A DNA stretch of 64,000 nucleotides from contig JABYQQ010000003.1 in assembly GCA_022605405.1 (NCBI GenBank), positions 992,001 through 1,056,000 on the forward strand, given 5' to 3'. Origin of the DNA: Earliella scabrosa (taxonomy: Eukaryota > Basidiomycota > Agaricomycetes > Polyporales > Polyporaceae). Made by a program: the position numbers and the translations under genes. How positions within the stretch are numbered: position 1 is the first letter of the stretch; every line of letters starts with the position of its first letter. Positions 10,310 through 19,484 of this stretch are shown piece by piece. Under the pieces are notes generated by a model that ran no database searches, was not told where the DNA came from, and worked only from the letters and a program-made list of their open reading frames with translations.

Positions 10310-13056
10310 CTACTTCTTCTCCTCGCCGTCGTCCTCGTCCTCGACGGCAGCAAAGACGGGCTTGGGCTGGTTCGCGCGCCAAGCTGAGTTTCAATATTTG
10401 GGTTCACACGTCAGCATCACAGCCCGCCCCAAAACAAGACCAAACACCGCCCACTCCATCAGGGCGCAAATTTGGCGAACTCACCTGCTGTCCAGACCGG
10501 GTTCTCGTCCGCCGACGCAGCAAGCTTGAGCAGAGCCTCGCGCGGCTACAAAAACACAGACTCGTCAGCACATCCGCACTCACTCTACACGGTTGGGGAG
10601 GGGGACGTCGTGGGGGGAAGGAAGATGGGAAGACAGGAGCCAAGGGGAGGCTCGGCCAGAATAGGACGCCCGGGCCTGTTCCGGGTGGCAACGCGCGTTC
10701 GGCGTGTCACAACGGCAACCGCCAAACTCGCTCTGATTGGGCATTCTAGCACTCCAATCATCGAGCCAATTCACACTATCGCTCCCCTCGACGCGCTGCT
10801 CGATGAGCAGGCCAAACGACACGGCGGCAGAGCCCACTGAAATGCGCCAGCGCACAGAACCGACAACGCTGACAACGCTATCGGATGGATAGATGAAGAA
10901 TTGGCCACTGATGTCAGCGATGAGGGAAGCGTGCGATGTCGAGATAGACGACAAGGCCAAAACCATACAAGGAAGAGCTTTGGCACGTACGTCTTCGTCT
11001 CTTGTTGTGTCTCGGACCAGATTTTGTACAACATGTTGCGTCGCGCTTGCTCCCACTCGCCCGCCGCGACCAGGACCTGTGACCGGAAGCTCCGGGCGGC
11101 GGCTCTTGCGTGGGTCCATCCGCTCCTTCTCTCGCTTGCGCTTCGTGCTCCGACCAATCTCACTGTCGCGGAACATAGGCAGCGCGTGCGGTGTGATGAT
11201 AGTCGGTGCGGCAACTGCGTCCGACATGTCTTCGATGGTGGCCTTCCGAGGTGGCCCTTTGTTCAGAGGGAGTTTCGCGCCGTTGACCGACATATCCGGC
11301 GAATAGAGCACGCATATTTGTCCGTTAGACAGGCCGGTGACGATCTATGCATCGATTTGGTCAAAACAACTGGAATCGCTTTGCACGGAGACAGACCTGG
11401 TTGATCTTCGAATGCCAAAATACCTTGACGGGCGTCGTGTCAACTTCGAGGTCTTTGACTGTTTCCAAGGAATCCTTCCGCATAAACAGCAGATGACCCT
11501 TGCCGCCCTTTGCGGTCGCGCCTGCCCCGGTTACAACATACTTGTTATCCGGGCTGAAAATCGCATTCGTGTTCGGGTAGAGTGTGGCCAACCCTGAGCG
11601 AACGACCAGAGGTTTCTTGAAAGACCGCAGATCCCATACTACGCACCACTTAATCAGCGCGCTCATGCATTCTCAACCAGATCGGAACTCACGTTTCACG
11701 GTATCGTCGCCTCCACGAGTGAGGACGGTCTGGCCGTCGACGGAGAAGACCAAAGAACCCGTCTCCGAGCCCTTCACATGCGCGCCCTCAATGGTCATAC
11801 TCGGTCGCACGAAATTTGATTTCGTTTGCCACATGTGCAGAGCGCCGTCCAAGCAAGCTGAATGGACATATTCAGAGACGCCTCTGCATTGTGCAGGGAA
11901 GGTGAAAACGTACCACCGCCAATCAAGCTGCCATCGGGAGAGTATGCGCATGCGTTGACTTTTGTGCGGGCACCCCTCTCTTTGGACTTGACGACAATCA
12001 CGGTCTTCTGTTTGCGTTTATTCTCGACGTCCCATATCCTACCATTTACGTCAGCAACCCGGTCGTTGTCGCATGACTGAGAATCGTACCGAATTGTCGA
12101 GTCAACCGAGCTCGTAATGAATGTTTGTGAGTCCTTGGGATGCCATGCGCAAGACGTCAACTCGGCGACGTGGCCGCTAGGGAGTGGACCTGGATCAGCT
12201 CGCAACCAGACAAGCACAAATTTTCCACGTACGCAGTATTCTTCATGTCGCGGATGTATTGGTCGCCCTTGATGTACGTGGCCCTGCCAGTCAGGTCAGA
12301 CTGCCCGCTCTATGAACACGTAGTGGGGTACGCACAGCTCCTCTCCATCTCGGTCGTACATCTTAGCCTGCGTCGTGCCGGAAATAACCAAGAATTGTTG
12401 CCCGTCGTTTGAGAACTTGAGGTCGTGTATCTGTTATGGCCATGGTACGTTCATCAACTTCCCGTTCGATCCAAGGGAGCTAGAAGTAATGCGCACATAG
12501 TAAGAGCCGGCAGGTTCCCAAGTCTTGAATGGCTTACACCTCCAATCCATTCCACCAAAGTCCCACAGTTTGCAGTCATAATCGTGGGAGCCGGACACCA
12601 CCCGCGCGCCCGAAGGGTCCATAGTCAGTGCCGATACGACTTTGGTGTGATCCTTGAGGAGGAGTTCATGGGAGATAGGGAACTGCGCCTCCTCGGGCTC
12701 ATCTTCAGATACGTCAAACTCGGGCTCTCCGTCTGATTGTGCCCTGTCCACTGGCGGAGGAGGAGGTCCGACGTCGTCCGGGTCAAATTCAGGCTCCTCC
12801 CTCTTTGGTTGTGCAGTGGTTGCAGCCGAAACGACACCGGGACGAGGATCGTCGTGTGGCGTTGCCAGGGCAGCAGAGGAAGAGCCCATAATACCCTACC
12901 AAGACAATTCAACGTCGTCCAACTAGACATTGCAGACATGTGCCTCACCTCTTCTCTCTTATTCTTCTCGAACCGTTTGGGATCTAGTTGGCGCTGTTTG
13001 GTTTTCTTGCCAAAACCCGCTATGCCCATAGCGGCAAACACGTCCATGTCGGCCAT
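10310..13056 (-). CDS. WDR70: WD40-repeat protein of the WDR70 family
   Basis: The start is at 13056 (MADMDVFAAMGIAGFGKK), followed by an intron and an acidic linker rich in Asp, Glu and Pro. WD repeats then run from about 12680 to 11370 (DHTKVVSALTMDPSGARVVSGS, RVWDFGGMDW-like signatures, SFKKPLVVRSG). The C-terminal part, GPGRGGRVGASATQHVVQN then DPREALLKLAASADENPVW, is the hallmark tail of WDR70. In fungi and animals this family works in chromatin and DNA-damage responses, probably with the CRL4 ligase, and in the nucleus. The last two exons are short and were found by homology: 10545 down to about 10490, and the end RANQPKPVFAAVEDEDDGEEKK, with TAG at 10312..10310. An unusually long intron (10546..10990) sits before them. 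The gene diverges from the orphan gene at 13353. Confidence 0.87.
10546..10990 (-). other. Unusually long 445 nt intron in the WDR70 gene
   Basis: The donor is GTACGT (10990..10985) and the acceptor ends TTTTTGTAG (10554..10546). The spliced junction gives DED/PREALLKL, which fits the family. Other introns in this window are about 50-70 nt. The upstream reading frame stays open through 411 of the 445 bases before a stop at 10580. Confidence 0.8.
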
Positions 13057-13352
13057 GCTCTCCAGCAGTAGAAAGCAGAAGAGCGCGTGGAAAGAGGACG
13101 GGATGAGAGTTCGAGCAGTGTAGTACGGTGGTTTGCCGGTGGTGACTGCAGTGTGCTCGTGGGGCAACTCAGTGCGCGCTTAAGCGCTTACGTACGCGTT
13201 TTACCGAGACGCGCCTCATTTGAGAGCCTTTGGCGCTCTTCCTGAGCCTCCTTCAGACCAACAGCCACCAGGTCCGCAACTGGTTACGAATCACAGAACC
13301 CATTTACACCCCCACTTTCCACGGTGATACCACCGTCTGCTCACCATACGAC

Positions 13353-14054
13353 ATGCTCAAACGCCAGCGTTCAATCCCGTCGTTTGTCCCTGTCCCAGAT
13401 CCCTACCCGACGGCGGACCCGGCGATCGATATGTTCGAGGAAAGAGTGGCGAAACGTAGGCGACAATTTGCCCCACCCCACATTCAATCCGTGGACAAAG
13501 GCAAGGCACCCTGGAGAGGCGGAGAGAGCGACGGGGAGGAGGACGTCGAGAAGGACGAGCAGGCTGGTCGCTTGGCGTCCTCAGAGCAAGCCCAACGGAT
13601 TGAGCAGGCAGGCGAGTACAAGAATGTCAACACTCTTCTGCACGACCTCCATGCAGAGCAGCGACATCGTCTACTATTCTCAACTTCGTCGCTCCCTGCG
13701 CATATGCCCTTCGCCCACGAGCATGCACCAGCTGGCCCTGAGCCAGACCACCCCTTTTCTCCCCTCCATAAATCCGCCGCAAAACTTCCGGCCCATGGGC
13801 CACATGCCGCGTTCCCTCACGGACCGCAAAGACACATGCCCGCATTCACAATATCGATACCAACCAAGGATGCCTCTGTGGTCGATCATGTCGAGGTGCA
13901 GCGCGTGACAAGGGAATACGAGAATACGAATAGGTGCGCCTCATCCGCACTGTTCTGTGACATCCTATGCCTGACTGTCACTGCTGGCAGACTGCTCGGT
14001 GCTCTATTCCTGGAGCGCAGGAGGCAATGCAGCGACCAAGACAGCTGCAATTAG
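13353..14054 (+). CDS. Conserved-looking fungal protein of unknown function
   Basis: I do not recognise this protein. The ATG at 13353 gives MLKRQRSIPSFVPVPDPYP, and one exon runs to about 13932. A short intron (GTGCGC..TGGCAG) leads to a last exon coding a Leu/Arg-rich end (LLGALFLERRRQ..). The body is hydrophilic: a basic cluster (EERVAKRRRQF), an acidic stretch (ESDGEEDVEKDEQ) and a His/Pro-rich middle with histidines spaced through HMPFAHEHAPAGPEPDH. The last residues before the intron (REYENTNR) continue in frame into LLGALFLERRR, which looks like one amphipathic helix and supports the splice. The basic cluster could be a nuclear signal. Starts upstream of 13353 are possible because the frame is open from 13230, but those residues look like untranslated sequence. 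The gene diverges from WDR70, 296 bp away. Confidence 0.55.
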   Translation: MLKRQRSIPSFVPVPDPYPTADPAIDMFEERVAKRRRQFAPPHIQSVDKGKAPWRGGESDGEEDVEKDEQAGRLASSEQAQRIEQAGEYKNVNTLLHDLHAEQRHRLLFSTSSLPAHMPFAHEHAPAGPEPDHPFSPLHKSAAKLPAHGPHAAFPHGPQRHMPAFTISIPTKDASVVDHVEVQRVTREYENTNRCASSALFCDILCLTVTAGRLLGALFLERRRQCSDQDSCN

Positions 14055-14383
14055 GTTCAATCCACCCGCATCTTTCCCTCCCCGTTTCCATCTGTACCCT
14101 TGCCTCGCCGCAACCTTCCGTTCCAATGCGTCCACACGTTATCGATGACATGCATCCTCACCCGTTCATCGTCGCTATTGCATCGCAGTCGTACCTGTAT
14201 AGTATGCTGGAGACTCACCTATACTATGGCCCTTCACCGGTCCTCGCAAAGCTTCTATTGCCTCGCTGAGTTATCACGGACAGCATTCCCCGAACCTTGT
14301 ATCGTAGAAGCACAGAACGCAGCTAAGCAGGAGTAGATGGTGGGCGGGCGTACCATTCAAACGACAAGCCGTCATTTGGAGTG
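14055..14383. other. Convergent intergenic stretch
   Basis: This 329 bp between the orphan gene and frataxin should carry the two 3' ends. No gene or repeat is visible. Confidence 0.45.
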
Positions 14384-15133
14384 TCAGCCCACTTGTGTCG
14401 ATACCTTCTCCAAACCCAAGTCCACCTCGCGTCCGAGCGCATCGCTCAACTCTTGATTGAGGAGATCGTTAAGGGAGCGTCCATCACGGGAGTAGATCCA
14501 CTCGTCCTCTTCTGGCACATAATCATATCTCTTAGGGCCACTGGATGGTGTCAGCGCGACCGAGAGCTGGGTTGCGACAGTGGGTGCAAGAGGACACACC
14601 TGAATGGAGAGGACAGCCATATCTGTTTGTTTGGTGGCTGCTTATTGATGACATACGTCCCCTTGCTGCCCAACTTCAGTGTCAAAACCCCGCTCTGACA
14701 GCATGGGCGTAAGGCTCGGCACGGGTGCGTAGCGCGTAGGAACAGGATGTAAAGACGTACCCCGTATTCGACCTCATACTCCGGGTCCGCGATCTCGTCC
14801 AGAAGGTTCTCCAAGGATTCGAGCATACGGTCCATGGTCGCATCCGAATATTGGTGGTATTGATGGACGGGAAGGTCACTGCCCGGACACAGCGCATATT
14901 AGTCGCGTCCACAGTACACCGTAACCATCGCCTGCGATGTCAGCAGACCTGTGCTTCACTTGCGGGGGAGGTGTTGCGTAAAACCGACGTGAACATCCAC
15001 CCCATGTGGGTGATAACCGTGCGTGGTGCGTCTGAGAGAGGGAATGGATGGCACGAGCAACACTAGACGGCGCGCGTACGGCTGTGAAAGGGCGCGAACG
15101 CGTCGCCATGCGGACGACTTGACGGGTCGACAT
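14384..15133 (-). CDS. YFH1: Frataxin, mitochondrial iron-sulfur cluster assembly factor
   Basis: Four coding blocks join by short introns. Exon 1 ([16 protein letters not shown]) is Arg/Ser-rich with no acidic residues for its first 60 or so positions, the pattern of a mitochondrial leader. The mature part begins near [17 protein letters not shown] and continues with the acidic helix [12 protein letters not shown]. Then come the sheet residues [19 protein letters not shown], the motif [11 protein letters not shown], and a C-terminal helix region ([17 protein letters not shown]). These are the defining frataxin features: an acidic ridge on helix 1 and the NKQxPNxQIW strand. Frataxin stimulates sulfur transfer by the cysteine desulfurase complex in the matrix. 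The length, about 200 residues, fits the yeast type. An in-frame ATG eight codons upstream (15157) is an alternative start. The next gene upstream is a rhodanese, also with a mitochondrial leader. Confidence 0.93.
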
Positions 15134-15447
15134 GTTATAGCGGGCCAAAGTCAGCAAATGGATGGTAGACCAGTAAGCGGAGGCGGAGTAAGATGAGATG
15201 ACGAAAGAGAGCTACGAGCATGAACTACCAAGTACTTGTGGACTAGGGTTAGGGTCAACGGCCACATCTGGCAACGCATGCCATTCACAGTACAGAACTC
15301 GAGCTACAGTACCAGAATGCGATGGTACATGACACGGAGCCCCAGACAGCAAGAGACCGTCTTGTGCATCGAGGCGACTCCGAAGTCGAACATGTGAACC
15401 TCCGCATTACTTTACGCGCTAGCAAAGACATCATACAGAGGCTTGCA
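15134..15447. other. Intergenic, promoter of the frataxin gene
   Basis: This 314 bp lies between the rhodanese stop codon and the frataxin start, on the same strand. It contains a short ACTAGGGTTAGGGTC near 15241, too short to call a telomeric repeat. No open frame stands out. Confidence 0.4.
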
Positions 15448-16088
15448 TTAGGCTGTCTTCTTCCCTTCCCGCTCCGTCCACTCGAGCCAAGAACCCTTGT
15501 AGTTGAGAATGCTGTAGGAAGAAAAGCGTTCAGACTCCCAGCAATACGCGACAACGCAAGGAGACACTCACTTGGTGTAGCCATTCCGTTTGGCTACATC
15601 AGATGCGGTCGTGGACCTTACGCCGCTGCGGCAGTAGAATGTAACCTCCTGGTCGGGTCGGGGCTTCTCGAAGCCAAACTTTTCCTTGAATTCGGCAGCA
15701 GGGAGATGGAGGGCATTGGGTAAGACCGACAGTGGAAGGTTGACCGCTGATGGAATCGAGCCCTGGAGCACTTCGTTGGGCTCCCGTACATCGATTAAGT
15801 ATTTGTCCTGCGGTATGTCAAGAAGATGTATGAACGCCTATGACTATGGAAACTTACGGGACTGGGTTGCACCGTCTTCGGTTTCAACTCCTCGTAGGTG
15901 ATCACCTTTGCATCCCAATCGCGTTGAAGGTCATTCTGTGCTTCCAACACCTTCTTCCGCTCATCAGAGACTTTCGATGACTCAAAGCGAACATGTTGAA
16001 GCGCAGTGCGAGACGAGATAAGAGCCGGTCGTGGAAGTGCGGTGGCTCGAGCGACATGAACAGATCTGGACAGAGCTAGACGCAGCAT
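15448..16088 (-). CDS. Mitochondrial single-domain rhodanese (sulfurtransferase)
   Basis: The ATG at 16088 gives MLRLALSRSVHVARATALPR, an Arg/Ala/Ser-rich leader without acids, typical of matrix import. The rhodanese fold follows: ITYEELKP, then DVREPNEV, then PSAVNLPLS, and the active loop FYCRSGVRSTTASDVA with catalytic Cys and the CRSGxRS pattern of GlpE/PspE-type enzymes. The last exon ends NYKGSWLEWTEREGKK. Single-domain rhodaneses accept sulfane sulfur on the cysteine and pass it to thiols or cyanide. The physiological acceptor cannot be read from sequence. Introns are short and sit near 15870 and 15550. The transposon at 16170..16593 begins 81 bp upstream of this start codon, so the promoter or 5' UTR must overlap or adjoin it. 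Confidence 0.87.
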
Positions 16089-16160
16089 GACAGCAGAGGC
16101 CAAAAGTCGCGTTGGATGGTGTGGTGCGTGTGGGTAGAAGCAATCCTTTAAGAGCTCAGA

Positions 16161-16169
16161 GCAAGCGGG
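16161..16169. repeat. Target-site duplication, left copy
   Basis: GCAAGCGGG lies immediately outside the left inverted repeat of the element. The identical nine bases recur at 16594..16602. Confidence 0.75.
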
Positions 16170-16281
16170 GAGGGGTGACAAGACCAGTAAGAGTAGGACT
16201 CGGCTAAACAGATCGCCTGCCAAATTCGGACAGGATAAGCGCTCCAATAAACTCGGATTTAGGCCTGCGTGCCGTTATCCG

Positions 16282-16330
16282 TTAGGGTTCGGGTTTTGGT
16301 TCGGTTAGGGTTAGGTTGTTAGGGTTAGGG
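16282..16330 (+). repeat. Interstitial telomere-like TTAGGG tract
   Basis: Four exact TTAGGG units (16282, 16305, 16319, 16325) plus degenerate units (TTCGGG, TTAGG) lie within 49 bases. TTAGGG is the usual basidiomycete telomere repeat. The tract is inside the inverted-repeat element, not at a chromosome end, since single-copy genes lie on both sides. Confidence 0.85.
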
Positions 16331-16531
16331 ACCCCCCGCCCCTAATGAACCCCAAGAAGGGAGCCGGTCTATTGAAATCGCGCGAACGAGGCTTTAGGGT
16401 GCCCGCCTGAGCGCGACCGGCTTGGGGGACCCCCCGAGCGCAGCGAGGGAGGGGAGGGAGCGCGAATGGCGGGTCCTCTTCGCGCACGGGCTGGAAATTA
16501 GTATTTTGGCTGATAACATAGGAGTGGGGAC

Positions 16532-16561
16532 CTTAGCGATCATCTGACCACATCGCTAAGC
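16532..16561. repeat. Hairpin next to the right end of the element
   Basis: CTTAGCGAT and its complement ATCGCTAAG are separated by about 12 bases just inside the right inverted repeat. The stem could form in single strands during transposition. Confidence 0.6.
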
Positions 16562-16593
16562 GAGTCCTACTCTTACTGCTCTTGTCTATACTC

Positions 16594-16602
16594 GCAAGCG
16601 GG
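16594..16602. repeat. Target-site duplication, right copy
   Basis: GCAAGCGGG directly follows the right inverted repeat and is identical to 16161..16169. Confidence 0.75.
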
Positions 16603-17540
16603 CTAGACGGGATTTCAGCACAGACCTGAGACGGCTATTCGGAATGAACAGTAATTCGAAACTGACGACGTTATGGCGTGAGCGTGATACAGTCACCCAG
16701 GAAGAAGTGCCAGGAGTCTCGCATAATGGAGCTCACATGATCTGGTGTCAGAGGGCTTTCTCCAGCGGCATTTTGCCATTGGCTGGGCACAATTGCCTCA
16801 CGCTGCCTTCTCCCTCGCCTCCACCTCTGCCCTCGCCTCCCACTCATTATCCCGCATCTCCCCTCACGTCCGACTCCTCTACCAGCCTGTCCTGCGACGA
16901 CTTGGACTCTGCTGTGCTATGCCTGTTCTTGTCAAACGAGTGGGAGCGTAGTCCTCAACAAGCTCGTTTGACGTACCCTTATCACCCTCGCGCGTTCTTC
17001 CCATCCTTGCCCGCCAATCTTCCTTGTTCCTCAGTCCTCACGGCCACCACTGGATTTCGCAAGACGCAGAGGATTTGCTGGCCAATTGTTGGTATACGGA
17101 CGAAGGTGCGTCCTACAGTTGAGATGGACGACGAGGACGTGCGAGCGTAGTTCTCCGAATCCGTCCTCGTCGTTGGTAAGGTAAGGCCACAGTGTTGTAA
17201 TGCACAACGCAAATGCATGGGTCCCATCCTCAGATGCTCACGGATTAGAGTGAGTTGATATCCTGGTAGATCCAGCTCCGCATTGAGTGCTGACTCCTCT
17301 CAAGCGCATAGATGGCGGGGTTGGGATAGGTGCTCCCAGCCCAACTGACCTGTCCAGACTTCGGTGTTTGCTCAGCCTCGCCACACAAGGCGCTGCCGTT
17401 GAGTTTCCCTCCTGCGCGTGGTCAAGACCTGGATTTCAGTCACGGGTCCTGGACTCCAAGTCGGGCGGACTGGGGCCATTACTTACAGTCATCTTGACTT
17501 GTGTGAAGCAGGGGTCGGAGCGTTTGTGCGTACGCGCTGT
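16603..17540. other. Gene-poor stretch, nothing identified
   Basis: There are only unremarkable open frames, with CT-rich segments near 16800-16900. No protein family was recognised on either strand. Confidence 0.35.
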
Positions 17541-18200
17541 CAAGATGTCGTCGAGACTCGTTGCTCCCGCTGGGGCCTCCTTTCTCCGACGCTCCCCCCT
17601 ATACTCCCCACTACACATACGATCAGACTACCAATAGGTATGTCAGGTTCGAACTGTCCAATGATAGTCCAGGACTCCCTACACGCTTGACGTCTGTACC
17701 CTTCAGGCACAATCGCCCGTGCCTGTATCCCACAGGATGGCGTGCGACGTACTTCACATTGGGTGAACTCCGCAAAGGTATGCACGGTGATTACGCCTTC
17801 GGCGGGTATGTACGACTGACCAGTGACTAGGCCACTCCTCACTCAGAGTCCGACGCTGTGGATCAACGTTGTATGTCGATGCTGTAGAGGACTAGCTTTT
17901 TGTCCCCCTCGGTCTTCGAACGGTCCCCTGTCATTGCTTCTCACGATGTACCACGCGGCGCACTGTTCGCCAACCAGACTGTCCTGTATCGTATCTTGAT
18001 GTCGGCCATCATGTGCGTACCCTGTCGCCCCTCTGCTGATGGATTGGGCTGTGATTTCAGAATAAGAGGACCTTCCGGGCGGCAAATTTCGTTTCGATCG
18101 TCGTTGGGCTGGCCATTGGGGTGGTACTCACGGGCGGCTTGGCAGCGCCAAGGGAGGATTGGGTCGGTGCGGTCTTGTATTTCTCTGCCCGTACGTTTAC
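17541..18200 (+). pseudogene. Possible remnant of a membrane-protein gene
   Basis: Several fragments look coding but do not assemble into a clear gene. One ends in PPYTPHYTYDQTTNR before a plausible donor at 17637. Another (17900-18001) reads SPSVFERSPVIASHDVPRG and then ALFANQTVLYRILMSAI up to a donor. A third, after an acceptor near 18060, reads KRTFRAANFVSIVVGLAIGV then VLTGGLAAPREDW and contains one convincing transmembrane helix. Joining them needs a very short intron, and I find no good start or end. It could be a decayed gene or a real fast-evolving one. I name no family. Confidence 0.25.
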
Positions 18201-18520
18201 TCTTGTAGTGTCCACTTGTAGAGCAAACTCTTATGTGCCATTTACTTCGCCACATTGCAGTAGATGTGTGATCACGTACCTACCACCTCAACGCGGTGCA
18301 GTGTTTGGTGCGGTCCTCGTACGATCTCTTGAGTCTGGGCTTGGCTCCCACGTTGGTGGTCCATGACCTGACAATTGGGGTAATTATCGGCACTCATGAA
18401 CACCACAGACCGCCGCGCCGTCCATGTAGATCGGTCACAGATCATTTTCAAACACTCACAAATAGCGTGAAAAAATCCTCTCACTCCTTAGCGCTCCAAG
18501 CCTTCTGCACCAGGAGCAGC

Positions 18521-18527
18521 ATATAAA
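18521..18527 (+). promoter_or_regulatory. TATA box of the copper-protein gene
   Basis: ATATAAA lies 82 bases before the start codon at 18609, at a usual distance for a strong fungal promoter with a short leader. Confidence 0.55.
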
Positions 18528-18608
18528 TTGACGACCTCCTTTTGCAGCCATCTCCAGTTCACGACCACCCAGAACTACTCCTTCTGACTCGCTGCACTCC
18601 TCGGTCAA

Positions 18609-19484
18609 TATGCGCTTCACCACCGCGACCTTCATGGCCGGTCTGATGACCGTTGTCTCCGCACACTTCGAGCTCCAGTTCCCTCCTCCTCGTGGTGAAA
18701 CCAACACGGACAACCAAGTCACATTTTGCGGTTCGTCCGTTCGAAGCAACGCTTCGCTATGTAGCTAATACACAATACTCTCAGACGGATATGCCAACTC
18801 GGCTGCAAACCGCACAGTCTTCCCCACCTCCGGCGGCTTCGTTTCCATCATTGCCAAACATCCTGATTGGACCCGTACGTACTTTTGCCATTAAAGCGAG
18901 TTGGTATCTGTGCTTACGTTCTTTCAACAGTCGGTGGCATTATTTCGACCGCTGAAAATGCGAATAGCTTCGACACCTTCCGGGATGACGACGATGAATT
19001 TCAACAGTTCCTGCCGTTCTTTAAGACGTCCGACGTGGGCGACTTCTGCGTGAACGTCAACCTTACGGCGTCCGGCGTGGAGGGCATTCGAGATGGCGCG
19101 AACGTCACCATTCAGCTCGTCTTCGACGGCGGCGATGGTCAGCTCTACCAGGTTTGTGATCGCGTCTATCCAGTCAAGTCTTGGCTTGTGCTCTGATGCA
19201 GATTGCCTTGGTAGTGCGCCGACCTCACCCTTTCGGACAATGCCACCATCCCGGAAAGCGTGTCCTGCAGGAACTCGACCGCCAATGTTGTTGTGACTCC
19301 GGTCGCTACCGACGTCGCGCCTACGGCTACTGGGGACGGCCACGACCACGGCGACGATGGCCACGACCACGACGACCACGACCATGACCATGACCATGAC
19401 GACGAGAACTCTGCACTCCGGAATGCTGCCATTGGCGCGTCCGGCATCGCTACTCTCGTCGGCGCCATCTTCGCCCTGCTCTGA
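18609..19484 (+). CDS. X325/Bim1-like copper-binding cell-surface protein, GPI-anchored
   Basis: A signal peptide ([18 protein letters not shown]) is cut just before [11 protein letters not shown], leaving an N-terminal histidine. That His, the second histidine in IIAKHPDW, and the Cys pairs ([28 protein letters not shown]) are the pattern of the X325 family (Bim1 in Cryptococcus). These proteins resemble lytic polysaccharide monooxygenases but bind copper without oxidative activity, and Bim1 helps copper uptake. After residue 180 or so comes a His/Asp-rich stretch ([20 protein letters not shown]), then a C-terminal hydrophobic segment ([17 protein letters not shown]) fit for GPI attachment. 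Four exons are joined by short introns, with the last intron ending near 19214. It would act at the outer plasma membrane or wall. The His/Asp tract may act as a second metal-binding site. Confidence 0.87.

Larger units (their letters stand above)
16170..16593. mobile_element. Non-autonomous inverted-repeat transposon (MITE), Mutator- or hAT-like
   Basis: The element is 424 bp. Its 33 bp ends are inverted copies with 28 of 33 positions equal (16170..16202 against the complement of 16561..16593). Both begin GAG and share GACAAGA and CAGTAAGAGTAGGACTCG. It is flanked by a perfect nine-base direct duplication. A 9 bp duplication and a GAG start suit Mutator-like elements; hAT elements normally duplicate 8 bp. 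No open frame for a transposase exists, so it would need a transposase from elsewhere. Inside are a telomere-like tract (16282..16330), C- and G-rich blocks (GGGACCCCCCG twice) and a terminal hairpin. It lies upstream of the rhodanese gene. Confidence 0.78.

Noticed and set aside
10580..11311. Minus-strand frame of 243 codons read as one exon of WDR70
   Set aside because: Only the first part is coding. Family homology resumes at 10545, so the rest is an intron.
15241..15256. ACTAGGGTTAGGGTC as another telomeric remnant
   Set aside because: Two units only, with no flanking repeat. Expected by chance or a trivial remnant.
16644..17150. 168-codon plus-strand frame
   Set aside because: Low-complexity Ser/Pro/Leu sequence from a CT-rich stretch. 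No family or partner exon.
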